Of a stretch of 64,000 nucleotides of DNA, positions 10,221-21,128 are shown one piece after another. The stretch lies in the NCBI GenBank assembly GCA_037127255.1, contig JBANSL010000004.1:16003967-16067966 (forward strand). Reading direction: 5' to 3'. A model generated the notes under the pieces. The model did no database searches. It saw only the letters and a program-made list of their open reading frames with translations, and was not told the DNA's origin. Position numbers and translations under genes: made by a program. How positions within the stretch are numbered: position 1 is the first letter of the stretch; every line of letters begins with the position of its first letter. The DNA is from Persicaria tinctoria. Its lineage: Eukaryota; Streptophyta; Magnoliopsida; Caryophyllales; Polygonaceae.

Positions 10221-12921
10221 ATGGATCCAGGACCACAGGTGACGGATGTGCTTACTCGACAGCTCCATCATCGTTCCACATATGTGTTAAACGATGCCCC
10301 TTACGTAAGATATTAACACACATGTATGAGTTCCTCCTTTGTCATCTCCTGCTGACAACTGTCTTTCTCACACCTGCTGCAGACGTTGAGGCCGTTGACG
10401 AACAGATTGCATCTCCGGACGTTTGGTCGGGCACACGTGGACGATAGGATCCTACATTACGTGCGCCTGGCCGGGTTCTACTGCGTACATCGCTTGGGGT
10501 CGACGTTCGAGATGGATATGAATCTCATCACTTCCCTCGTGGAGAGATGGAGGCCAGAGACACACACATTTCACCTCACAGTGGGGGAGGCCACCATCAC
10601 ACTACAGGATGTGGCAGTTATAATGGGTCTACGGGTGGATGGAGCTGCAGTTACGGGCACTGCCAGCCACAACTGGTGCATTGTTTGCCGAGATCTATTG
10701 GGAGTCTAGCCACCAATGACGGACTTACGAGGCTCGTCCGTGAAAGTCCATTGGTTAAGGAATGCGTTTGGTCACTTGCCTGATGACGCTGACGATGCAT
10801 TGGTTCAATGCCATGCCAGGGCATACATATTGCAGTTGATGGCCGGTGCCATGTTCTCTGACGCTAGTGGGGGAGAGGTTCATCTGCTGTACCTGCCACT
10901 CTTGGCAAATCTGGAGCAGGCAGGGCAATTTAGCTGAGGATCAGCGACTCTAGCGTACTTGTACCGACAATTATGCAGAGCCGCACACAAGGAGAAGATG
11001 GAGATCTCTGGGCCCGTTATCTTGCTTCAGGTAATCTTTAAACTTAAGTAGTCAAACGCTGTCATTCGTCAAGTCTATGTAATTGTACTAATGGCATAAT
11101 ACCGACGATGACTGCCATGTGATTAAGGTATGGGCATGGGAACACATCCCCATCGGCCGACCAGTTTGCATCCCGGTTTCGCACATGACACAATAGCAGC
11201 CTAGGAGAGCAAGAAGAATGCAGCAAAGGAATCCAGCGGTACAGGGGAGCCAACCACCTCCTCTTGGGCATCACTTTCAAGTGGGGCAAGACTCTCTGGA
11301 TGTGAGGTAATGTTGTGTAGCGACTTTATTGTCCTACATTCGTGACGTCGCAAACAAACTCAAGGGTGACTATGCAGGTGGATGCACTGCACGTACGACT
11401 GGGGCACGAAAGGATGCAGTTGCCACAATTTCGTGACGCCCTCGACAGACAGCAGGAGACTCAGGTTCATTTAAATAACGAGTTCCTTGTGATTTTTGAA
11501 ATGTTATTCTTCTTCCTTCCTTCTGCTGAGGGGCGCTGTCACATTTATATGCAGTTCGTATGGGAGACATACACTGACGAGATCCTGGGCCAGCTCAGGG
11601 ACATCTGTCGAGCAGGTGCCCATATCTGGCTGGCAACAGTCCCGCTGATCTGCTTTGACGTGATTGAGGGTCATCGACCTGATCGTGTGCTGCGCCTGTT
11701 CGGGCACGCTCAGTTCCCCCCAAATCCTGCAATGTATGATGTGCAGCTACACGCCGTGGATCATCGTGGCAAACATAGTACGAACTGGGCAACACTTTTT
11801 GAGGAACATATCAATGCCTGGAACAACCGTGAGGAGTCGATAGTGCTGCCTGTCCAGGGCATCCCTCCCTCATATGCGCATGATGAGTACATGCGTTGGT
11901 ATAGAGCGCGCACCCGCTTGTTTATCAACCGACAAGCTATTGCTCCGCCCCCACGATACCAGCCGGCCGCACCTGATATTTACTCTCTGGTGAGTGAGTA
12001 GTTTATATGAATTATTCTAACACCATGGGCTAGGGTCACCGTTACTGTTACTCATGTATACTCGCATATATTTTTAAGGGCACTACGCAGTTGACATTCG
12101 CGATCGAGGGCGTCATGTAGGTCAGATCGCGCAGCAAGCATCCCAGTTGCGCGACTACTCTGGTCTCGCCGGTACTGTGGCATCTTTTGGGGAGTACGTC
12201 TCCTCACAAAGCTCAGAGGTATTAGGTCGAGTTTCTTTTGACGAGGCTTACTTCGGCGGTGGTTTCAGTGGAACGGGCGCATCTTTTTCGCAGTCTACCC
12301 CGCAGCAGACCCATCGCTCGGGAGATGGAAGCCAGTCTGGGTATGCTGGTCCGTCAGGATTCAATTCGGCCCCGGGCTATGCAAGCTTGTCTGGGTATGG
12401 TCCAGCGACAGGATCTGCTGGCCATGTGGACCCATTTGTATATGCTCAACCTTCGAGTGCTGGGTTCGCATCGTCGTTCGCGTGCACACCTCCATCAGCG
12501 TCTGAGTACATTCCTTCTTCACTCTCCCAATGGGCAGAACAGACATTTTCTGCCTCCTACTGGGGTGTACCATCGCATATGTCGGCATATATCGGCCCTT
12601 CATATGATGCGAGCTCCTCATTTACAGCGATGCTATCGATGCCATTACAGTCCATGGGTCCACTTCCTCCCTCCACTTCAATGGGTAATCAGAATGTGCA
12701 AGAGTCTCCCGCCTATCACGTACGACCCCGACAACCCGCGTATATTAGGCGAGGATTTGGTGTGGGAAGAGAACCAGCAGGAGGACCATACAAATGAGGA
12801 GGAGGATGATCATCCAAATGAGGAGGAGGATGATCATCCAGCAGGTGGAGATGACGAGGAGATGGATGACGATGACAGTGAGGAGGAAGATCATCTACAA
12901 CGTAGTAGTCGTAGACGATAG
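10221..12921 (+). pseudogene. Plant Mobile Domain (PMD, MAIN-like) gene inside the MULE
   Basis: PMD proteins are plant nuclear proteins found both as host genes (MAIN/MAIL1) and inside transposons; their function in elements is unclear. Proposed exon 1 starts at ATG 10221 and ends at a GTAAG donor (about 10304). Exon 2 starts after CTGCTGCAG (10383) with LRTFGRAHVDDRIL, LVERWRPETHTFHL and VAVIMGLRVDG, the core PMD signature. An in-frame TAG follows CRDLLGV (about 10707) and a TGA replaces an expected Trp after AGQFS (about 10935). Exon 3 is about 11130-11309 (WAWEHIPIGRP; contains one TAG). Exon 4, about 11342-12001, has FVWETYTDEIL, ATVPLICFDVIEGHRPDRVLR and YMRWYRARTRLF. A last exon from about 12077 gives a Ser/Gly/Tyr-rich disordered region; near 12725-12740 the frame shifts, leaving the Asp/Glu-rich tail (ends LQRSSRRR, 12921) in another frame. 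Exon limits are my reading of splice signals. Confidence 0.8.
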
Positions 12922-13321
12922 GATTATTTTAGTATTATGGTTTGGATATTATTAGTTTCACTAAGTTCTAGTTTGGATTTTCAGTTACTTAGACATCTTT
13001 TGAACATATGGATCTATAAACAATCTGAATAATTAACTTAATCATAAAAAATCTGAATGATGAACAATCAAACTTTCCTCAAATTCTGTCGATTTTTATA
13101 CCGTCGGTATAAATTACTCATTACCTTAGTGTACGAATACATATATATTTCGTAAATATATGTATACACAATGTCGATTTTCATATATATTTCGTAAATA
13201 TATGTATACACAATGTCGATTTTTAAAGGTAGTAGTGCTAGGCGATAGGGGCTTCAGGGAATATATTCCCTTCGGCAGCCGAGACAAGCAGAGCATGGGC
13301 ATCTCTGCATCTCAGTAACCC
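12922..13321. other. 3' non-coding part of the first MULE
   Basis: AT-rich sequence after the PMD gene. It contains a direct repeat (about 13140-13180 and 13183-13222) built from TATATATTTCGTAAATATATG and ACACAATGTCGATTTT, and a GGGAATATATTCCC palindrome (about 13257-13270) that also appears at 14345 in the neighbouring MULE. No gene is seen. Confidence 0.6.
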
Positions 13322-13746
13322 TAGAGTCGCTGTTCAGAACAGCGACTCACCAGGTCTACGTCCAGAGATGCCAGAGATTCGCATTGATTGCAGACTAACC
13401 CTAGAGTCGCTGTTTGTAACAGCGACTCTAGGTTTTTTTTTTTCGTTTTCTGTTTTTAATGCCAGAAATTTAAAAAAAAAAAAAGTAAAAAAGGGAGAGT
13501 CGCTGTTTTTTTTTTTTTTCATTTCTGTGAATTTTAATGAATTTAAACCCAAAACTTTCCAAAAAAAACGAAATACATGTAAGTCGCTGTTATAAACAGC
13601 GACTTACATTTTTTAATATTTTTTTAAAAACCCTGGGTAAAGTCGCTGTTTGTAACAACGACTTTACCCTGTTTTGGCTAATTCCCTAATTTCTTTCGGA
13701 TTTTGGCTAGTTCCCTAATATTTTTGGCTATTTCCAAAAAAAATTC
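13322..13746 (-). repeat. Right TIR of the first MULE with hairpin motifs
   Basis: Inverse of the left TIR. Hairpin units GTCGCTGTT...AACAGCGAC lie near 13325-13348, 13402-13430, 13581-13606 and 13638-13667, separated by long A/T runs. One half-unit (GAGAGTCGCTG followed by a T run, about 13496-13520) has lost its partner arm. Confidence 0.88.
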
Positions 13747-14329
13747 TACTTTTTTTTTAAAAAATAATAAGGAAAGATATTTGACGCATCCGATATGATG
13801 AAAGCGTCATAAAACTAACATAAACCAAACGAGGAAAAAAAATATAGCATCAAATCAGATACACCAATAAAAATAAAGATTTTTTTTTCCGAAATAGCCA
13901 AAAAATGGAAAGAATTTACGGAAATAGCCAAAGAATAAAACTAATTTACGATATAGCCAAATCAGGGCTAAGTCGCTGTTACAAACAATGACTTTAGCTC
14001 TGGTTCAAAAAAAATATAATATTAAGTCGTTGTTAAGAACAACGACTCACACATATATATTTTTTTTGTTTTCAGTTTATAAGCCAAACAATTCGAATTT
14101 TTTTTTTAAAAAAATTAATACGGAAGAGTCGCTAAACAGGGAATCTTCCTTTTTTATTTAATTTTTAACCCAGAAAATAAAAAAAAAATTATATAGAGAG
14201 AGTCGCTGTTACAAACAACGACTCTCCCATTTTGTATTTTTTTTTTAAATCTGGAGGAATAATGGAGAAATCGGGGAAAAAATAAATAACCTAGAGTCAC
14301 TGTTCATATCACCGACTCTAGGGTTCGGT

Positions 14330-14759
14330 CCGGTCTTGTCAAAAGGGAATATATTCCCTCTGCTGATGGGTTATATCATCTTGCATTATCATCAGTCGAT
14401 ATTTTTGTGCATATTATGCAAAACCCTAACAATTATTCCTCCAATGTAACAAATGTTGACACCCGCTGTCATACAGAGTAGTAATGTAATATATATTCAC
14501 TATTACGAAAACTAAAATATTTATTTATGTTTATGAAAGTCGGAAGAAATTTTGTAAATTTTGACCATTTAAGATTATCTTAATTATTTAATAGAAAATC
14601 GAAACAAAAGTGAAAATGTTGGTACTATTGTTGAATTAGTAAAGTATAAGTAAAATATGGACCACATGCAAATTATAGATAAAGATGTCTAAGTAGCTGA
14701 ATATCCAAACCGGAAGTTAGTGGCGCTAACTCTACCCAAAACACAATACTAAAGTAATC
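14330..14759. other. Non-coding spacer in the second MULE
   Basis: AT-rich sequence between the left TIR and the PMD tail. It has the GGGAATATATTCCC palindrome shared with the first MULE and nothing else I can name. Confidence 0.5.
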
Positions 14760-15535
14760 CTATCGCCTACAACGACTACGTTGTAGGTGATCCTCCTCGC
14801 TGTCATTGTCATCCTCCTCCTGGTCATCGTCATCCTCCTCCCGGTCATCGTCATCCCCCTCCTGGTCATCTCCACTCTCCTCATTTGTAGGGTCCTTCTG
14901 GTTACCTTCTTGCTGGACGCTCTCCTCCCATACCACTTCCTCGGCTACTGTAGGCGGTATGGCACGTTTTCGGGGTCGTATGTGGTAGGCGGGCGATTCT
15001 TGCACATTCTGATTGCCCGTTGAAGTGGAGGGCGGAAGTGGACCCATGGACTGGAACGGCATGGTAGGCATGGTTGTAAACGAGGAGCTCGCATCAAATG
15101 AAGGGCCCACATATCCTGGCATATGCGAGGGTTGACACTAGTAGGAGGTTGAAAATGTCTGTGATGCTCACTGTGAGAGTGAAGAAGGAGTGTACTCCGA
15201 AGCTGATAAAGGTGTACTGCCGAAACACGACCCGAACTCATACGCTTGAGCACCACTTGAAGGCTGAGGATACATAGATGGGTGCATGTGTGCAGCAGCT
15301 CCCGAGGCTGGACCATACCCCGACTGTTCAACATATCCCGGGGTCGAAGCAAACCCCGAATACCCAGCATACCCTGAGTGGCTTCCATCTCCCGGGTGAT
15401 GGGCTGGCTGCGGGGTAGATTGTGAGAAAGAGGAGCATGTACCTCCGGAACCACCACCAAAGTAAGCTGGGTCAAATGACACTCGATCGAAGACCTCCGA
15501 GCTTTGGGAGGAGACGTACTCCCCAAAGGATGCAA
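14760..15535 (-). pseudogene. C-terminal tail of a PMD gene in the second MULE
   Basis: Read on the minus strand, this matches the last exon of the PMD gene in the first MULE, frame by frame: VSFDEAYFGGG-like (here MSFDPAYFGGGSGG), repeated SGY/SGF segments, SASEYTPSSLSQ, then MGPLPPSTSTGNQNVQESPA and an Asp/Glu-rich stretch ending EEDHLQRSRCRR. The 5' part (15482 down to about 15168) and the 3' part (15122 down to 14760) are in different frames, so there is at least one frameshift near 15125-15170. The acidic tail, shifted out of frame in the first MULE, is open here. No PMD core domain remains. It is probably non-functional. Confidence 0.8.
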
Positions 15536-15705
15536 CTATACCAGCCAGACCACAGTAATCGTGCCGTTGGGATGCCTGTTGTGCGATGTCAGCTACTTGA
15601 CACCCTCGATCGCCAACATCAGATGCGTAGTGCCCCTACTAGTAGATGCGATTACAAATTATTAACGACTACGTCAACCCATTTTATTGCAGAAGTTAAT
15701 AGAAT

Positions 15706-15720
15706 ATATATATATATATA
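15706..15720. repeat. TA microsatellite at element boundary
   Basis: Short (TA)n run directly abutting the left TIR of the 1.1-kb element. Confidence 0.85.
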
Positions 15721-16845
15721 GGGACATTCCTATGAGGACACCTCTTACGGTGAAACGAGGGGACAAATATGGTGCGTTGGATTTAAAAATATCAATGGCT
15801 ATTATTAAACTAAAATTCTTATTTAATTAATTAGAAAATGAAACTAAAAAAAACCGCTTGTCTCTCTCTCTCTCTCATATTTTCGATATCAATATTAACC
15901 GCTTCTCATTCTTCATTTTTTTTCAATCTTCTTTTTTAATGGTCAATTATTCATATTTAAAAAACATAGTATTCAAATTTATTATACTATGCATTCGTTT
16001 TGTACAGTAAAAATTATAACATCTACAATTTAATACGTACACACACCAGTAAACTTTTTTATGTATTTAAGTGAGAATATATTCATATTTAAACTATCGA
16101 ACAATTTAATATAATTTGATGTTTAATGTTCGATATTTAGTTGTCATCTACCTATTTCATCACATTTGTCCAACTATCGAACAATTTTTTTATTCTTCAA
16201 ACCAAATCTTCCTATTTTACGGCCAAAAATTTCAATTTTTATTACTTAAATATTCATTTTTACTAATCGTCGATTGAGACCCTCATCTCACAACCACTAT
16301 TGTTTTCCAATATACTTGCTGCCCTACCTATATATTTCATCGTTCTACAAATATTAGAAGCCAAATACGAACAGTTCAAATTTAAGCTAATAAAACTCTA
16401 AAACTACAACACTCTCCCTCAACATTCACATAAACAAAAGTATTCTTTGCAATATATCTATCGGCAAAACACCAGTATATAGCATCAATGGAACTGCAAG
16501 TACATTTATATAATTCGTAATATCTGGGCACACTATTTTAAATTTTTTTCGCATTCTTCGTCCTTGCCATTACTGCAGTCTTCACTTTTTTCTCTCCTGT
16601 GGCGTCTTTCTTCTCCAACTCTAACCTTCAAACATGTTATTTTCCAAATCACTAAAAAGATACGGTTATTTATCTTTTTTTTTTTTCCAATTTTATTTTC
16701 AAAATAAATGTGGTTAATTTTTTTCCTGTACATCTCACCCTAATTAATTCTATACACCCTCAATTGTAATCGTCAATTCCTCTCCATCTAACGCTCTAGA
16801 TTTGTCCCCTCGTTACAATGTAAGGGGTGTCCTCACCGGAAAGAG

Positions 16846-16847
<2 letters not shown>
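15721..16847. mobile_element. 1.1-kb TIR element nested between TA repeats
   Basis: The left end (15721-15768: GGGACATTCCTATGAGGACA, then CTTACGGTGAAACGAGGGGA) is matched in inverse by the right end (about 16800-16847: TCCCCTCGTTACAATGTAAG, then GTGTCCTCACCGGAAAGAGC). TA microsatellites touch both sides (15706-15720 and 16848-16876). The inside is AT-rich with no credible gene; a CT run (about 15859-15880) is present. The pattern fits non-autonomous DNA elements that target TA microsatellites, like the Micron MITEs of grasses; family assignment is inference. Confidence 0.8.
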
Positions 16848-16880
<33 letters not shown>

Positions 16881-16889
16881 AGAGAGAGA
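16848..16889. repeat. TA then GA microsatellite
   Basis: (TA)n followed by a short (GA)n, lying between the right end of the 1.1-kb element and the start of a second element-like sequence. Confidence 0.85.
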
Positions 16890-17285
16890 GAGTGGGTAAC
16901 TTGTGCACACCCCTTATGGTGTACTTTGTGCACGATTTCTGACCATTGATTCGGGGTAAATGGATGACTGAGATTAAAAGGGATTTTCTTTTTATTTTTA
17001 ATTAAAAACAGGTGGGCCCGTCCACAATTGATGAAAAATGTTGGGCGGTGAGCGCATGTGGTTTGCCTTAATAAAACCCTAATCTCTAATTGCTCTTCTT
17101 CTTTAGTTTTTTTTTGGCCGCTTGATTCTTCTTCATTGTTTCATCCATGGAGGAGCCGAAGATAGCCAGGCAAGCGGTGGCGGGCCGAGGCGTTGGTTGC
17201 CTTCTTCTTCATTGTGTGGATCGACCAGGCGGAGCCGCGCGGGGACGGCGCGACAGTGTGAGGAACGACAAATGAGGAGAGTGGA
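16877..17285 (+). mobile_element. Partial TIR element, GC-rich interior
   Basis: The opening (GTGGGTAACTTGTGCACACC ... AAATGGATGACTGAGATTAA AAGG ... GGTGGGCCC) resembles the start of the element at 26351 (AAATGGATGGATGAGATTAA AAGG ... AGTGGGGCCC). No inverse partner is seen before the MULE TIR resumes near 17290, so it is truncated or spliced. From about 17120 the sequence becomes GC-rich (GGAGGAGCCGAAGATAGCC ...), unlike its surroundings, possibly a captured exon piece. No protein is recognised. Confidence 0.5.
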
Positions 17286-17880
17286 AATGACCAGGAGGGG
17301 GATGTTACAAACATCGACTCTAGGTTATTATTTTTTTTTTCGGTTTCTCATTATTGCTCAATAATTTAAAAAAAAACACAAGTTGGGAGAGTCGCTGTTA
17401 CGAACAGCGACTCTCCCTATATAACTTTTTTTTAAATTTCTGGTCAAATGTCATATTTGGGATTTAAAAAATAAAACAAAAGGAAGAGTCGCTGTTTTAA
17501 ACAGCGACTCTTCGGTATTTTTTTTTTCAAATCCGATTTGTTTTGCCTATAAAATGTTAAAAAAAATAAACAAAATAGTGAGTCGTTGTTCTTAACAGCG
17601 ACTTAATATTATATATATTTTTTTTGAACCAGAGCTACTCGCTGTTTGTAATAGCGACTTAGCCCTGGTTTTACTATATCGCAAATTAGTTTCATTCTTT
17701 GACTATTTCCGTAAATTCTTTCCCTTTTTTGGCTATTGCGGAAAAAAATTCAAAAATAAAGGGGAAACGACGACCCTGGCCCAAGAGAGCAATGAAAACT
17801 CAAGAACAGTGTGGCAGGCAGTCTTCTATTTGTTCACATCCAATGCCTCTTTTGAGTTTTCGTACATTTTTTTCAACACA

Positions 17881-18693
17881 TGGAAAGAATTGTGTCCTTT
17901 AATTTATTGTGCAATGACTAATTATGGAATAAGACAATTGATAGAGATATTCAATCCGATTATTTTAGGAGTCGTAATGCTTTGCTAGAAGCCAACTACG
18001 ATTAATGGGCTTAAACGGGTTAAACCCATGACTATTATAAACGGGTCATATGCGGTCACACACTTAGAGTTGACGGGCTTGATCAAAAGATAGATGATTT
18101 TATTATTAGTGTATATTAGATATATATTAATTATAATGAGATAAGATTTATTTGTGAAATAAATAATTAATTAAATAGGGTATAAATATGAGCTTATAAA
18201 GATGGGCTGATAATGACTTATCCTAATTAATTAATAACCTCTCTTTGTAAACATTCAACGGGGTATAAAAGATTTGCTCTTGTTTGTGAATAATACGCAC
18301 TCACAAATTGAAAAGTAGTTTTGGTGTTTCTTCGACTCTCAAGCGAAGAGAGACCGTGAGTGAGACTATGTGAAAGGAAGCAAAATCAAATTGTTGAATT
18401 TGCGGGTTGACTACCATCATCATCTAAGGCAATACGATTGCTTATCTTTCGATCTTCGTCCTAGCAGTCGAAGGCAAAGGAGATCTAGACCGGACTCTTG
18501 TGGACCAAGTAGAGGAGCAACACGTGGGGCTCTAGTTCTCTTCCGAATCCTCCCCGTTTAGATCCGGTTCACGCATCAAGAGGTATCTCCTATAAACAAT
18601 GATTTGATCTATCGATTTTATGCATGAAGATCCTTGCGATTAGATGATAGAAAATAGTTTCTAAAACTTCCGCTGCGCATCTAATTTCCATCA
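17881..18693 (+). repeat. 5' LTR of the Copia element
   Basis: Starts TGGAAAGAATTGTGTCC and ends TTTCCATCA. It matches the 3' LTR at 24803-25616 nearly base for base. A TATA-like GGTATAAAAGA (about 18261) is a plausible promoter, as in other Copia LTRs. Confidence 0.93.
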
Positions 18694-18694
18694 G

Positions 18695-18706
18695 TGGCAT
18701 CAGAGC
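18695..18706 (+). promoter_or_regulatory. Primer binding site (initiator Met tRNA)
   Basis: TGGCATCAGAGC follows the LTR by one base and differs at one base from the standard plant Copia site TGGTATCAGAGC, complementary to the 3' end of initiator Met tRNA. Confidence 0.9.
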
Positions 18707-20399
18707 ATCTTGCATAAATTGATATGATTAATTGATTTTCTTGTTAATTTTGATTCAATTTAGCAATATATTTGATATATGGAATAGTTTGTATGATTAA
18801 AATTATGATTTTGATTTATTGGATGTGTTAAATTAATACGGGTTTGGAATTCGATACAAAAGTTTAATACTTTTCGGAATTTGATTCCGATACGATGCGC
18901 GCCGCACACGTACATCATACATGTGAATCATATACAGTATACACGGGTTTGGAATTCGATACATGTGAATTTGATTCATATACAGTATACACATACTTGA
19001 TTTTGATTAGAATTGAAGTACGTAATTAAGCATCAAATTTTTTTTTTCTCGAAAACGTACAGTTGGTTTTAAAATCGATCGGTCAAATCAATTTGTACAA
19101 TTTATACGAAAGATGTGATTTTTTGTATAAACTGTGAAATATTTGATTTTATAAAAGTACGAGTTGATTTAAATTTATGAAATTGAGAAATTTATGATTT
19201 TGATGCGTTGATAAATTTTATGTGAATTTGATTCATATATTAATTTGTCAAAAGTGTAAGTTTTATGAAAACTTAATTACCATCTTAATCCTACAATTGT
19301 CAAAGTTTGTAATTGTTACAAAATTTGAGTGGTAGTGGATGGGGGCGAAATTAGGGTTATGGAAGATATTTATGATTTTAGTGTAAAATCTTAAATTACC
19401 TTAATTAGATATGGTAGATATTTTATCCCTAATAAAAATTTTCTATCCAATTATACAAGGTAATAGTTACCATAAAATTAATTCCATATATATTATTGCT
19501 AGTTTTTGAATTAAAATATCAAGAATGTTCATGGATTTATTATGCTTGTTTTATATTATGATATATTGCTTGCATACATAAGGTGACTAGTATGGCCCAT
19601 AAATACGATCTGCGTATCGTTATGTTTTTTTGTCCACGATCTGCGTATCTTTATGTATTTTTGTAATTTATTTTCAGTAATTAGATTATTAGAAAATATT
19701 GTAATTAATACAAGAAGACAAGAAGACAAGAAGTTCAAGGATGGAGATCCATGAAGGGCGCGAGGGTGGAGACCCATGAAGATTAGATCTTTATTTTATG
19801 CATCGTAGGGGCCATACTAGGATCACAATTTAATTGCATTTTGAATGCCTTATTTTAAGTTTTAGGTTGTTTTTATTTATGATATTTTTTCACTTATAAA
19901 TAAAGACAAATAAAATACTTAAGTTCCTAAGGTAAATTGGGGCAATGCCTTTTCATATCATAACCCATTAAGTTCTGGATTTTTGGTTGGATGGGCTTCA
20001 CAAAAGTGAGGGTGTCTTTCCATAATCTCGGGCAAATGAGGGTGAATCTATACAAGGGGTTCATAAGCTTTGATATGGTTGTACCCAACGAGAGACCAAA
20101 AGACAAAGTTTTGGATCTTGAGGCATAGGATGATTTTACATTGGATGTGGATCATCAACCAAGAATTATAAGGAGTTATAATTAGTAATTGTTACTTACC
20201 TTGAGCATACAAGACTCAAGGCAGTGCAAAAGTACGTTGGGTCTTGTGTGTAATGGGATCTTGGAATCATTTTATTCATCAGGAACAATAACAATTTGAA
20301 TAAAATGCGCATTTACTTATTTTAAAGGTGTTTAATCCTAAGTAATTTGCATTTCGAACATAAACTGATTTGTATGTCATTTCCTTTTATATAGGCATT
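18707..20399 (+). other. Copia leader, non-coding
   Basis: About 1.7 kb of AT-rich leader between primer site and gag. It holds a short repeated phrase (CGGGTTTGGAATTCGATACA at about 18840 and 18943). No gene is seen. Confidence 0.7.
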
Positions 20400-20990
20400 A
20401 TGTCTAATGATAACTTGAATTTCACCCCGCGCTCAATAGTTGAGAAAAACAAATTGAATGGAACGAACTTTCTTGATTGGGAAAGGAATCTGAGAATTGT
20501 TCTCAGGTCTGAAGGGCGTGAGGACGTCCTAACAAACCCTATCCCTACTATTACCGATGCCTCATCAGATGAGGAGATAGTTAGAGAAATGGAGTTAAGG
20601 AGTGATTCTTTACCTGTCACTTGTTTGATGCTAGCAAGCATGGAACCTGACCTTCAAAAGAGGTTTGAATACCAGGATGCCTACTCTATCATCACCAACC
20701 TGAAAATGTTGTTTCAGGCACAAGTAAGGATTGAACGATATGAAACTCACAAGGCTATACTGGATAGCAAGCTTGTGAAGGGAAAGCCAGTAGGTCCCCA
20801 TGTGATCAACATGATCGGTCTTTTTTGCCGTATGGAGACACTGGGCACCCCATATGACCAAGAGTTGGCCACATATATCGTCTTGCACTCCTTACATGAT
20901 GGCTTTGCATCATTCAGGATGAACTACCATATGCATGGTATTAAGAAAAACCTGAACGGACTCCATGGTATGCTCAAAGCTGCTGAGTAG
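20400..20990 (+). pseudogene. Copia gag, ends at in-frame stop
   Basis: ATG at 20400 (an in-frame ATG at 20370 also exists) opens a Copia-type gag: LNFTPRSIVEKNKLNGTNF with WERNLRIVL, and NMIGLFCRMETLGTPYDQEL. A TAG at 20988-20990 stops it in the same frame that continues into the zinc knuckle (CSHCKAKGHWKRNC, about 21147-21188) and pol. In Copia elements gag and pol are normally one frame, so this stop is likely a lesion. Function in the family: particle protein that packages the element RNA in the cytoplasm. Confidence 0.85.
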
Positions 20991-21128
20991 AATACTCCCA
21001 CTGACAACAAGAAGGAAGTTCTTAACGTCAACAGAGGGAAAGGGTTCAAGAAGGTAGCCAAGAACAAGAACAATACCCAAGGGAAGGGCAAGGAAGTTGC
21101 AAAACCTAAGGGTGGTGAGAAGCCAAGG

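Larger units (their letters stand above)
6191..13746 (+). mobile_element. MULE with long terminal inverted repeats, transposase and PMD gene
   Basis: The element begins GAATTTTTTTTTGAAATAG and ends with the inverse (CTATTTCCAAAAAAAATTC). It is flanked by a near-perfect 9-bp target duplication (TACTTTTT followed by A or T), the length typical of Mutator transposition. About 420 bp at the left (6191-6607) is inverted at the right (13322-13746). It holds two plus-strand genes: a MURA-type transposase (7767-9919) and a Plant Mobile Domain gene (10221-12921). Both carry lesions, so this copy is probably no longer autonomous, but its architecture is complete. 6608-7766 is the 5' non-coding part; it contains two similar blocks (about 6888-6990 and 7077-7170), each a CCCCACA-CAGCCCTATA-like exon end followed by a donor-like site, suggesting a duplicated 5' UTR exon. 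Confidence 0.9.
13878..17751 (-). mobile_element. Second, non-autonomous MULE of the same hairpin-TIR group
   Basis: It starts GATTTTTTTTTCCG and ends CGGAAAAAAATTC and is bounded by a perfect 9-bp duplication AAAAATAAA (13869-13877 and 17752-17760). TIRs of about 430 bp (13878-14325 and about 17290-17751) carry the same AGTCGCTGTTACAAACAG hairpin units as the first MULE but differ in sequence between units. No transposase remains. The only coding remnant is the tail of a PMD gene on the minus strand (14760-15535). Two further elements sit inside it (15721-16847 and about 16877-17285), placed in or beside TA and GA repeats. It is about 120 bp from the first MULE. Confidence 0.88.

Noticed and set aside
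12238..12921. A separate 227-residue protein overlapping the PMD tail
   Set aside because: Its N-terminal part is the wrong frame of the PMD last exon; only its acidic end is the real, frameshifted tail.
18370..18561. Identical 63-residue frames at 18370 and 25293
   Set aside because: They lie in the two LTRs of the Copia element and are duplicated only because the LTRs are.
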